64,000 bases of DNA from contig PAMZ01000006.1 of the NCBI GenBank assembly GCA_002707495.1, positions 248,001 through 312,000 on the forward strand, given 5' to 3'. The stretch is from Halobacteriovoraceae bacterium. GTDB lineage: Bacteria; Bdellovibrionota; Bacteriovoracia; Bacteriovoracales; Bacteriovoracaceae. Below are positions 17,340 to 24,872 of the stretch, piece after piece. The notes beneath the pieces were generated by a model that worked only from the letters and a program-made list of their open reading frames with translations, made no database searches and was not told the DNA's origin. Both the position numbers and the translations under genes were made by a program. Within the stretch, counting starts at the first letter, position 1. Every line of letters begins with the position of its first letter.

Positions 17340-18056
17340 TTAATCTCCTATACTTGGAAATGAATAAGATGATTTTAACTGGCTCAAAAGAGTGCTTGAT
17401 TGAGAACTTATACCTGACAAATAGAATCGATTTGCTATGCTTAAATAACGCTGAGGTGAAACGGATTGAACTAATTCACCCACAAAAAATGTTGGTACTC
17501 CAGCTTCAATTTGCCTAAATAGGATTGGTTCACCTGAGCATTCTGAACAGTTATACCACATTCGGCTCTCAAGTTCTGTTCTGGTGATTTTTTGTTCAAA
17601 AAAAATATTCCCCCAGGCAGGTGAAAAAGTTAAATTCACAGAGTTCCCTCGAGTCTTTTTTGAGAGGCTATAATTTAATTTGGGGATATCTAACCTATAA
17701 CTCGGACTTGAAAAAAGAGAATCAAAATTTAAAAGAGCAATTTCAGAGACATTAAGTTCGCCTTCTGATTCAACGAAAATTACCAGTTCACTATTTTTAC
17801 TGCGATAAAAAAGGGACAAAATACCTGCATTTTGAACCCAATCAATTTCAAGTTCAACCTCTCCCTCATCAAATATGATTAGCCCCCCATTTTTAGGCTG
17901 AATTGCATGAGACTCTATGACCTGAACAAAATAATTTTTGAAGGGTGTAAAAAATTGTTGCTGTAAAGTATCAGCCTTAAAAAGCCCTGAAGGCCACTCC
18001 AAAGCATATGCTTTTGAAAACATGAAAAAAGATAAAATGAGAAAGAAAATTTTCAT
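17340..18056 (-). CDS. Exported protein of unknown function
   Basis: The protein has 238 residues with an N-terminal signal peptide (MKIFFLILSFFMFSKAYALEW, cleavage after AYA likely). The mature part is rich in beta-type stretches and Ser, and two Cys lie in NCSECSGEP. No family is recognised. Its ATG overlaps the stop of the upstream 298-residue exported gene by four bases. That gene in turn follows the secretin-like gene by four bases, so the three form one operon. A shared role in an outer-membrane or periplasmic assembly is inferred from this context only. Confidence 0.6.
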   Translation of the reverse strand: MKIFFLILSFFMFSKAYALEWPSGLFKADTLQQQFFTPFKNYFVQVIESHAIQPKNGGLIIFDEGEVELEIDWVQNAGILSLFYRSKNSELVIFVESEGELNVSEIALLNFDSLFSSPSYRLDIPKLNYSLSKKTRGNSVNLTFSPAWGNIFFEQKITRTELESRMWYNCSECSGEPILFRQIEAGVPTFFVGELVQSVSPQRYLSIANRFYLSGISSQSSTLLSQLKSSYSFPSIGD

Positions 18057-18949
18057 CTATTATCCTGAAGTTCTCCGTCTTCCGCCAATTTTATATACTC
18101 ATTAATTAAATTTCTTACATAATTTAAATTTGTATTTGAAAGAAGAAATGTCTGAGCGTTTCTAAGTTCATTGATAAGATTTTGGTTTTGGTTGCCACTA
18201 CTTATAAATTTCGTTTCAGGGAGATCTTGCAGTACAGAATCAATAAAAAAATTCACGCCCCTAAATCCATTATTCCTAATGAACTCCGCTTTTGAAATCC
18301 GCTCACCCTGAGGTGAAAAAATCTCTAAAAAGCCTTGAGAGTATTGGCGAACTAAGTAATGACCACTCACTTCATTGGTGTCGTTAATATTTATTCTAAA
18401 TCCTGCTTGATTATAATTGACTTGAAAAGGAAAGCGAAAGTAGAAGAATTCTTCAGTCCCCCCTTGACTTCGCTCTTGAATAAGATAAACCCTTTGGTTT
18501 GTGAGATAAATCTCAGATCTGATCTCGGTTGGCGATTTTAACTTCAACAAAGTAAATATCGCAAGATTATCAGGACCTAGTAATTGATAGCGAAACTCCT
18601 CTAGAGTATCAATTTTTATCTCTCGAAAACTTTGACTCTGATTACATCCATAATAGGTTTTTACCTCACGCTTTAAAGGGAGAATCTGGTTTTCAGTGAC
18701 CACTCTCAAAATAGGAGAACCTGGCTGAACGCTTAGACCTGATTGGCAGGAAACAACATCTTGAGAAGTAAACGTCTGGACACTACTACTTCTTGTTTCA
18801 ACGAAATTTTGTTGCATTTGAAGGATCTTATTATTTATAGGCAATTGAATTTCTTCAAGGATTCTATCAACAGAGAGAAGCCCTTGAGGAATCTCAGCTT
18901 TTAAATTTATTGTTGCCACCAGAGTCAAAAGAAAGACAAGTCTTAGCAT
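18053..18949 (-). CDS. Exported protein of unknown function
   Basis: The protein has 298 residues with a clear signal peptide (MLRLVFLLTLVATINLKAEIP, cut after LKA). The mature protein has four Cys and many beta-prone segments (FRYQLLGPDNLAIFTLLKL, EFFYFRFPFQVNYNQ). It begins like its downstream neighbour (IPQGLLSVDRILEEI against WPSGLFKADTLQQQF), which hints at a shared fold or an ancient duplication. It sits between the secretin-like gene and the 238-residue gene in a tight operon. No enzymatic motif is seen. Confidence 0.6.
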   Translation of the reverse strand: MLRLVFLLTLVATINLKAEIPQGLLSVDRILEEIQLPINNKILQMQQNFVETRSSSVQTFTSQDVVSCQSGLSVQPGSPILRVVTENQILPLKREVKTYYGCNQSQSFREIKIDTLEEFRYQLLGPDNLAIFTLLKLKSPTEIRSEIYLTNQRVYLIQERSQGGTEEFFYFRFPFQVNYNQAGFRININDTNEVSGHYLVRQYSQGFLEIFSPQGERISKAEFIRNNGFRGVNFFIDSVLQDLPETKFISSGNQNQNLINELRNAQTFLLSNTNLNYVRNLINEYIKLAEDGELQDNR

Positions 18950-18953
18950 TTCA

Positions 18954-20450
18954 CTACTCGATCCAAAAGTTTTGTGAAATATCTGAAAATGTAGAAGGGC
19001 TATAATAAAGCCTATGATAGGTTGCCGTTCTTCTTCGATTAAAATATTGAAGCATTAAACTAAAATGCACGTAAGATCGACTAAAGCTACTATCAGGAAT
19101 TCCTTGTATTCGAATAGGAGAATGGATGAGCTGCTCAACAGTTCTTACAGATTCATTAGCTTGCCCCGGTATCCCTCCACCTTCAACATCAATATAAATC
19201 CTTTTATTTAAATTTGTTTTACATGCGACTGAATCATCTAAACTAAAAGACAATACTGGAGCCCCATCCTCTCCTCTAACCGCATGAAGGTTGAGAGCTT
19301 GTAGAACTTCCGACTCACTCGGACAAGTAGAAGGCAGCAAAGCTCTTTGAGCAGGAGTAAAACTAGATCTTGATTGAATATTAATTGAATTAAGTTCAGA
19401 AATATACTCTTCCCAACTTAATACATCTGCCGATATAAATATGAGCAATCTTGTTGAAACTCGCTCCGACTCATTTCCAAAACTTAAAAATCCTCTTGAG
19501 CGAAGAGAACTTTCAAATTGAATATTTTCACTAATAATAGGGATCATAATCCCTTCTTGCAAAATAAGTCTTTGTGCAGGGATAGTAATCTTATTTACTG
19601 CCCTTGAAACAGTTCCTGATGGCGATACACGATCGAAGCCTTCCCCATAATAGAAATTAAAATCTCTCAGAACGACTGTATTTTGATTTTCAGCATTGAC
19701 TGAAACCTTAGCATTTATTTTTATTCCTTCTTCTTCTTGGGAAATAGAAGTCCCCGCTCCAGGCGCTTGATATACTGTGGTGATATCCGAAAAGCTAAAA
19801 TTATTTAAATTATAAGAATCACCCCTTACTTGAGTGACTCTTCTTAGATGACCATTTGCCTTTTCCCTATTAATAAAAGCTGATAATTCAACAGCTCCCG
19901 CTCTTAGATCAACTCCAAGTCCTGTTGCAGTTCCACTCGCAACAAATGAATCATCAAGTCCATCATTAATTCCAGTTCCAAGTCTCAAGTTTGAAATCCC
20001 GGCCCCTATATTATTTAAGCCTGTTTCGGTTACTTCATAGATATCTGCTTTAATTCTCACAACCTCACTAGGAGCAAAGCTCTCTCGAGTGTCTAGAGAA
20101 GGAATGAGATTTTTCATTTGATTCATTTTTGCAGGATCAGAGTGACTAAAAATCAAAGTTTGGTCATTATTTCCGAAGGCTTCTAAAATTCCTTCAGGGT
20201 AGATCAATGGCCTTCCATCAAATAAGGCCTGAACTGTTTTTCTTGCCAGTTCATTTACATTAGCTAAATTTTGAATCGTATAGGTACAAAACTCTCCGGT
20301 GACGGCCTCTATTTGCTCTCTTTCTAGATTTGAAACTTCTTGATCTGACTGAGCTAGACTCTGCTTTGAAAAACACCTGATCTCACCGACGACAGAGAGA
20401 TCAGCAAATGCTGAAAAAGAAACTACAAGTAAAATCAAGTACTTATACAT
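18954..20450 (-). CDS. Secretin-like exported protein
   Basis: The 498-residue protein has a signal peptide (MYKYLILLVVSFSAFADLS). An N-terminal region is followed by a stretch typical of the secretin N3-to-barrel junction (VVRIKADIYEVTETGLNNIGAG). The central part contains LSAFINREKANGHLRRVTQV, like the secretin segment in which the gate residues lie. Near residue 360 comes RLLIFISADVLSW, which resembles the ELLIFITPRIV strand that closes secretin barrels. About 130 residues follow, with a pair of Cys. Secretins form outer-membrane channels of type II and III secretion and type IV pili. No other machinery gene is adjacent, so it may be a stand-alone relative. The start at 20450 is chosen over 20471 because AGGTGG lies six bases upstream. 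Confidence 0.55.
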   Translation of the reverse strand: MYKYLILLVVSFSAFADLSVVGEIRCFSKQSLAQSDQEVSNLEREQIEAVTGEFCTYTIQNLANVNELARKTVQALFDGRPLIYPEGILEAFGNNDQTLIFSHSDPAKMNQMKNLIPSLDTRESFAPSEVVRIKADIYEVTETGLNNIGAGISNLRLGTGINDGLDDSFVASGTATGLGVDLRAGAVELSAFINREKANGHLRRVTQVRGDSYNLNNFSFSDITTVYQAPGAGTSISQEEEGIKINAKVSVNAENQNTVVLRDFNFYYGEGFDRVSPSGTVSRAVNKITIPAQRLILQEGIMIPIISENIQFESSLRSRGFLSFGNESERVSTRLLIFISADVLSWEEYISELNSINIQSRSSFTPAQRALLPSTCPSESEVLQALNLHAVRGEDGAPVLSFSLDDSVACKTNLNKRIYIDVEGGGIPGQANESVRTVEQLIHSPIRIQGIPDSSFSRSYVHFSLMLQYFNRRRTATYHRLYYSPSTFSDISQNFWIE

Positions 20451-20537
20451 GCTAAACCACCTAAATTTCATAACCGAGGTATGTATAGCATAAAAATCTA
20501 TTGCAAAGCGTTATCCAGGTCATTATATGAAAAATTT

Positions 20538-21356
20538 TTACAAACTTGGCTTTAATGCCTTTAGCTGTCTGAGCTTATCTTGCTCTACTTTATTCATATA
20601 ATTATATAGATAGAGGAAATGAAAATTGACTAATAATTGGGTGAATTTCTTTAAAACTGGATCTTCACCCAGTAATCTCAAAAATTCTCTAATTTCATAA
20701 TGGCGATATGACTTTAAGTGATTGGCCAATACCATAACCAAATAACGTTTAAGCTTTTTCTGCCTCTGTTCCAGACCTGTCGTATCAATAATGGCCACAT
20801 CGTCCTTTGCCCCCAACATAGGGACTGAGACAAGTCCTGAATTAACTAATTGGCTAATTCTTTTATCTGCAAGTTCTTGTTGAACTGACATACCCAAAAC
20901 ATTAAATAGATTATTAATAAGCACAAATCTTGAGTCCACAATAGGCTTTGGAGTCATCTTGGTGAGTATTAAATTATGGTACTCTCCAAAAACATCTCGA
21001 TACAAGCTTAAGGACTTTATCACTTTCACTATAAAAGGGTTTTTTATTGAGGCGCGAATAGATTTCATCTCATCGATGCTAAATGAAATACGAAGATTTC
21101 TCTTTAAACTAGCCTTGTAGTCTAGTGGGTCAAAGTAATACCAGAACTTGATCTTATCAAAGAACATTTTCATTTCGTATTCCATTTCATTGATTTCACT
21201 AGGGTCTTTGTATGATTTAATTTTTTGAACGGAAGCAACAAATTTTTGAACTTCCAAGGTCTCTAAGGCCTTATCAACTTCTTTATCTAATTTTTTGTCG
21301 ATTTGGGTAAATGCGCTTACGGGTATCAAACAAATAAGGACTAAAATTTTCAACAT
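20538..21356 (-). CDS. Exported protein of unknown function
   Basis: The 272-residue protein begins with a signal peptide (MLKILVLICLIPVSAFTQ). The mature part is mostly helical and charged (KKLDKEVDKALETLEVQKF, YLYNYMNKVEQDKLRQLKA). It has no Cys in the mature part and no motif I recognise. A longer frame starts from a TTG at 21383 but has no ribosome site, and the ATG at 21356 places the hydrophobic stretch at the very start. It is separated by about 90 bases from the secretin-like gene downstream and could be the first gene of that group. The location is periplasm or outside. Confidence 0.55.
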   Translation of the reverse strand: MLKILVLICLIPVSAFTQIDKKLDKEVDKALETLEVQKFVASVQKIKSYKDPSEINEMEYEMKMFFDKIKFWYYFDPLDYKASLKRNLRISFSIDEMKSIRASIKNPFIVKVIKSLSLYRDVFGEYHNLILTKMTPKPIVDSRFVLINNLFNVLGMSVQQELADKRISQLVNSGLVSVPMLGAKDDVAIIDTTGLEQRQKKLKRYLVMVLANHLKSYRHYEIREFLRLLGEDPVLKKFTQLLVNFHFLYLYNYMNKVEQDKLRQLKALKPSL

Positions 21357-21442
21357 ATTGATATTATCAATGACTGAGATCAATTTGTGAAATGTAAGTT
21401 GATTTAAGCTGACACTAAATAATTGAGCGCTAAACTTTAGTT

Positions 21443-21607
21443 ATGGAGTCTCGCGGTGAAAAAATTCAATGCCTAAGCTGTCTATCTACGGAAGAGCCCC
21501 ATATCATAGACGGAAAAGTCATTTGCCCTGATTGCTCGAATAATATTCAGCTCTTTTTAAATCTAACAGCTGATGAAATAGCACCTAGATTCGAAGACTC
21601 AAACTAA
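21443..21607 (+). CDS. Small zinc-ribbon protein
   Basis: This 54-residue frame begins with ATG (MESRGEKIQCLSCLSTEEP) and has two CxxC pairs, at Cys 10/13 and Cys 28/31 (VICPDCSNN). The pairs are 14 residues apart, a spacing suited to one zinc ribbon. It lies alone on the plus strand between divergent exported and convergent asnS genes, ending 12 bases before the asnS stop. Only a weak ribosome site is visible. The regular Cys spacing and low-complexity-free sequence argue for a real gene. The function is unknown. Confidence 0.55.
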   Translation: MESRGEKIQCLSCLSTEEPHIIDGKVICPDCSNNIQLFLNLTADEIAPRFEDSN

Positions 21608-21619
21608 AAATTGTCCTCT

Positions 21620-23002
21620 TTAAAACTCTATTGACTTTGGCGTTCGCGAGAATGGAATCACATCTCGTATATTTTGCATTCCAGTTATATACATAACGGC
21701 TCTCTCAAATCCTAATCCAAATCCAGAATGAGGAACAGTCCCATATCTTCTTAAATCTAAATACCAACTATAAAGTGATGGATCAAGGCCCAGCTCTGTC
21801 ATTCTCGCTTCTAATTTATCTAGGTCTTCTTCTCTTTGAGACCCTCCAATAATTTCACCTACACCAGGCACTAAAATATCCATAGCTCGTACGGTTTTAC
21901 CATCAGAGTTCTGTTTCATATAAAAAGCTTTTATCTCTTTAGGGTAGTCCGTTACTATCACAGGCCCTTGAAATTTTTCATCCGTTAAAAAACGTTCATG
22001 CTCGGTTTGAAGATCAAGACCCCACTCTACGGGGTGATCAAATTTTTTACCACAAGTTTTAAGTATATCTACAGCTTCGGTATAGGTAATTTTAGTAAAC
22101 TTAGACTGGACGACCTTTTCTAATCTATCCTTTAGTCCTTTTTCAATAAATCGATTAAAAAATTCAATCTCTTCAGGACAGTATTTGAGTGCATGCTCAA
22201 TCATATACTGAATATAATCAGCTCCTAAATCTGCAACTTCATCTAGATCAGCAAAAGCAACCTCAGGCTCGATCATCCAAAACTCTGCAAGATGTCTAGT
22301 GGTATTAGAGTTTTCAGATCTAAACGTGGGCCCAAAGGTATAAACACTACCCATGCTACATGCATAGGCCTCAGCTTCAAGTTGTCCTGTAACACAAAGA
22401 AAAGCTTCTTTGCCAAAATAGTCTTTTTCCCAAATGACTTTACCTTGTTTATCTAGTGGTGGTTTTATAGCATCCAAAGTTGAGACTCTAAAAAGCTCAC
22501 CCGCTCCTTCAGCATCCATAGCAGTTATGATAGGTGTATGAATATAGTAAAACCCTCTCTCAGAGAAAAATTTATGAGTAGCCTGAGCTAATTCATGGCG
22601 AACTCTAAATACTGCTCCAAATGTATTAGTTCTGGGCCTTAGGTGAGCTATCTCTCTTAAAAACTCCATAGATGTCCCCTTCTTTTGAAGAGGATAATTT
22701 TGAGGAGACTGTCCTAATATCTCAACTGAGCTTGCTTGCACTTCTACTGGCTGCTTTCCTTGAGACTCAACTAATTTTCCCTTGATGGCGAGAGAAGATC
22801 CGGTTAAACATTTTATCACCTCGTCATAATTTTCAAGGCTTGCATCTATAACAATCTGTAAGTCCTGCTGAGAAGAGCCGTCGTTTAGAACAACAAAGCT
22901 AAAGGCTTTAGATTGACGCAAACTTCTCACCCAACCTTTTACAATAACTTCATTACCTACCGGCTTATCTGCATATAAAGATTTGATTCGACTTCTTTTC
23001 AT
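21620..23002 (-). CDS. asnS: Asparaginyl-tRNA synthetase
   Basis: This class IIb synthetase charges tRNA-Asn. The N-terminal OB-fold anticodon domain begins with IKSLYADKPVGNEVIVKGWVRSLR. Motif 2 is seen in FRSENSNTTRHLAEFWMIEPE and motif 3 in GFGLGFERAVMYITG, followed by the AsnRS-type ending NIRDVIPFSRTP. The length of 460 residues matches AsnRS. The ATG at 23002 has TGGAGAAAAG directly upstream, and a longer frame from 23074 would reach back into the kinase gene. It follows the PfkB-family kinase gene by ten bases. No gatCAB genes are seen in the window. Confidence 0.96.
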   Translation of the reverse strand: MKRSRIKSLYADKPVGNEVIVKGWVRSLRQSKAFSFVVLNDGSSQQDLQIVIDASLENYDEVIKCLTGSSLAIKGKLVESQGKQPVEVQASSVEILGQSPQNYPLQKKGTSMEFLREIAHLRPRTNTFGAVFRVRHELAQATHKFFSERGFYYIHTPIITAMDAEGAGELFRVSTLDAIKPPLDKQGKVIWEKDYFGKEAFLCVTGQLEAEAYACSMGSVYTFGPTFRSENSNTTRHLAEFWMIEPEVAFADLDEVADLGADYIQYMIEHALKYCPEEIEFFNRFIEKGLKDRLEKVVQSKFTKITYTEAVDILKTCGKKFDHPVEWGLDLQTEHERFLTDEKFQGPVIVTDYPKEIKAFYMKQNSDGKTVRAMDILVPGVGEIIGGSQREEDLDKLEARMTELGLDPSLYSWYLDLRRYGTVPHSGFGLGFERAVMYITGMQNIRDVIPFSRTPKSIEF

Positions 23003-23012
23003 CTTTTCTCCA

Positions 23013-24017
23013 CTAGTGATTCTTAAATTTATTAAGGACTTCTTTTGCTTGGGTCCATTTAAGCCTTGGACCATATTGCTCTACAATTTTTGAGCTCGCT
23101 AATGATGCCAGTGCACCAGCTCCTGCATATGACTGTCCATTTGTTATCCCGTAAAGAAAGGCACCGGCATACATATCTCCTGCGCCATTAGAGTCAATCG
23201 CTTCGACTACATGAGGTTCAATATCAATAAACATTTCTCCATCCCAAATCATCGCGCCGTTCTTACCTTGGGTAATAACAAATTTTTTGGCAAAGCTTTT
23301 AAGTTTTTCTCTTGCTTGATCTAAATCACTAGTCTGAGTAAAGTCCATAGCTTCAGCTTCATTGCAAAAAATAAGATCTAATCCATCACCAATAATTTGA
23401 AGCATATTGTCTCGAAAAAACTTCACCATATTTGGGTCACTCATCGTAAGAGAAGTCTTTACACCGTTTGCCTTAGCTAATTCCACAGCCTTGATCGCTG
23501 CTTTTTGCCCAGTCTCTGAAGCTACCAGATACCCCTCAATATATAACCATTGAGAGTTTTTGAGCGCCTCTTCGTCAATTTGGCTTTCATCTAAACTGGC
23601 GGTAATTCCTAAAAAAGTATTCATGGTTCGCTCAGCATCTTTGGTTACCATGACCAAACACTTTCCTGTCTCACCTACTGGAAGATTCGACTCCGTATTT
23701 TTTGTATCGACACCATTTTCTTGCATGTCTGAAAGATAGAATTTTCCAGTCTCATCGTTAGCTATTTTAAAAGAATAAAAAGATTTTCCTCCAAATTGAG
23801 AGACAGCAATAACCGTATTAGCGGCACTCCCTCCACATTGTCTTTTAATCTCTCCCTCCTGAGCTTGGGCCAGATGACTCAATATTTCTGATTGTCGGTC
23901 CGACTCAACTAAGGTCATAAGACCTTTTTCAATCTGGTTTTCTTTCAAAAAATCATCTGTTACCAAGAATTCCATATCTACTAATGCATTACCAATGCCG
24001 TAAACGTCATATTTCAT
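23013..24017 (-). CDS. PfkB-family carbohydrate/nucleoside kinase (adenosine kinase-like)
   Basis: The 334-residue protein is a ribokinase-type kinase. The PfkB signature 1 region is GGSAANTVIAVSQFGG and signature 2 with the catalytic Asp is DSNGAGDMYAGAFLYG. The N-terminus YDVYGIGNALVDMEFLV is typical of the adenosine-kinase-like clade found next to housekeeping genes in many bacteria. The substrate cannot be named. The ATG at 24017 has AAGGAAG four bases upstream. It lies between rsmJ and asnS on the minus strand and is likely co-transcribed with asnS. Confidence 0.88.
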   Translation of the reverse strand: MKYDVYGIGNALVDMEFLVTDDFLKENQIEKGLMTLVESDRQSEILSHLAQAQEGEIKRQCGGSAANTVIAVSQFGGKSFYSFKIANDETGKFYLSDMQENGVDTKNTESNLPVGETGKCLVMVTKDAERTMNTFLGITASLDESQIDEEALKNSQWLYIEGYLVASETGQKAAIKAVELAKANGVKTSLTMSDPNMVKFFRDNMLQIIGDGLDLIFCNEAEAMDFTQTSDLDQAREKLKSFAKKFVITQGKNGAMIWDGEMFIDIEPHVVEAIDSNGAGDMYAGAFLYGITNGQSYAGAGALASLASSKIVEQYGPRLKWTQAKEVLNKFKNH

Positions 24018-24058
24018 AATTCTTCCTTTTATTGAAACCAACTGTTTATAACAAAAAT

Positions 24059-24775
24059 CTAATCATTATTAAAATAAATATCGTAATCTGTAGACTTACC
24101 TTTTACTTGATGATTTGGAGTCCCTAAAAGTGGACTAGCTTTTTGACTGCGCTTAATCACCAATCGGCGACATATACCTCTTAAATTCAGTGCGATTTTG
24201 TCTGCATCCTCATCAGTACCCACAACTTCTCTCATAAATACCATTTGTTTTTTGCTCGCCGAGCGTTTATTAGTTTCCTGATACATTGGATCAAAGAAGA
24301 TCACATCAAACTGCTGATTTAATTCCAATGCATCTTGTGGAAAAAATTTCAATCGGCTGAGTTTGTCACTTTGCTTAAGCGTATTAATTACCAATACTTG
24401 CAATAAGGGATGTCTTTCACAGAGTGTCAGATTTCTGAGCCCTAGAGCTAGCATCATCAAGCTATCAGACATTAATCCAGCCGTGGCATCCAAGACCTTG
24501 AGATCCCGATCTTGGTCTTTTTTGATTCCTAATGCTCTAGCTAGATTCTCTTGATAAGGAGAGCGCTTGTAGAAAGTTCTCATATGTCTTTCAAGAGTTT
24601 TACTCCAATCTATACCAATTTTAGTTAGGTGGCCTAATCTATAGCTTAAGCTTCCTTCTGTGGCCCAAACTTCCAAATCGTTTGAATGCCAAAGCGCCAA
24701 AATTTTGGATTCTTCGGGGAATTTCTGCTGAAATTGTTCAAAACTAACAGGAGCTGAATCTAAGAAATACTTCAT
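24059..24775 (-). CDS. rsmJ: 16S rRNA (guanine-N2)-methyltransferase, RsmJ-like
   Basis: RsmJ methylates G1516 of 16S rRNA using S-adenosylmethionine. The SAM-binding motif is VLDATAGLMSDSLMMLALG, followed by the ERHPLL acidic loop. The catalytic segment IIFFDPMYQETNKRSASKKQM matches the DPMYP-type motif of RsmJ. The GTDEDAD stretch and the C-terminal NHQVKGKSTDYDIYF are also hallmark segments. The 238-residue length fits. It is divergent from gcvP, with about 97 bases between. Confidence 0.9.
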   Translation of the reverse strand: MKYFLDSAPVSFEQFQQKFPEESKILALWHSNDLEVWATEGSLSYRLGHLTKIGIDWSKTLERHMRTFYKRSPYQENLARALGIKKDQDRDLKVLDATAGLMSDSLMMLALGLRNLTLCERHPLLQVLVINTLKQSDKLSRLKFFPQDALELNQQFDVIFFDPMYQETNKRSASKKQMVFMREVVGTDEDADKIALNLRGICRRLVIKRSQKASPLLGTPNHQVKGKSTDYDIYFNND

Positions 24776-24872
24776 CTGGGTAACCTAACCTAAATTTACA
24801 TAATTCAAAAGAAATACAGGTCACAATTATAAGAAAATATGTTAAATATAAATCATAAAAAAGGACCTGATA

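Noticed and set aside
17318-17518. A 66-residue open frame on the plus strand
   Set aside because: It lies wholly across the antisense of an exported-protein gene and has no ribosome site or coding-like composition.
24776-24872. Glycine riboswitch upstream of gcvP
   Set aside because: The gap to rsmJ is only about 97 bases, AT-rich, and lacks the paired aptamer helices.
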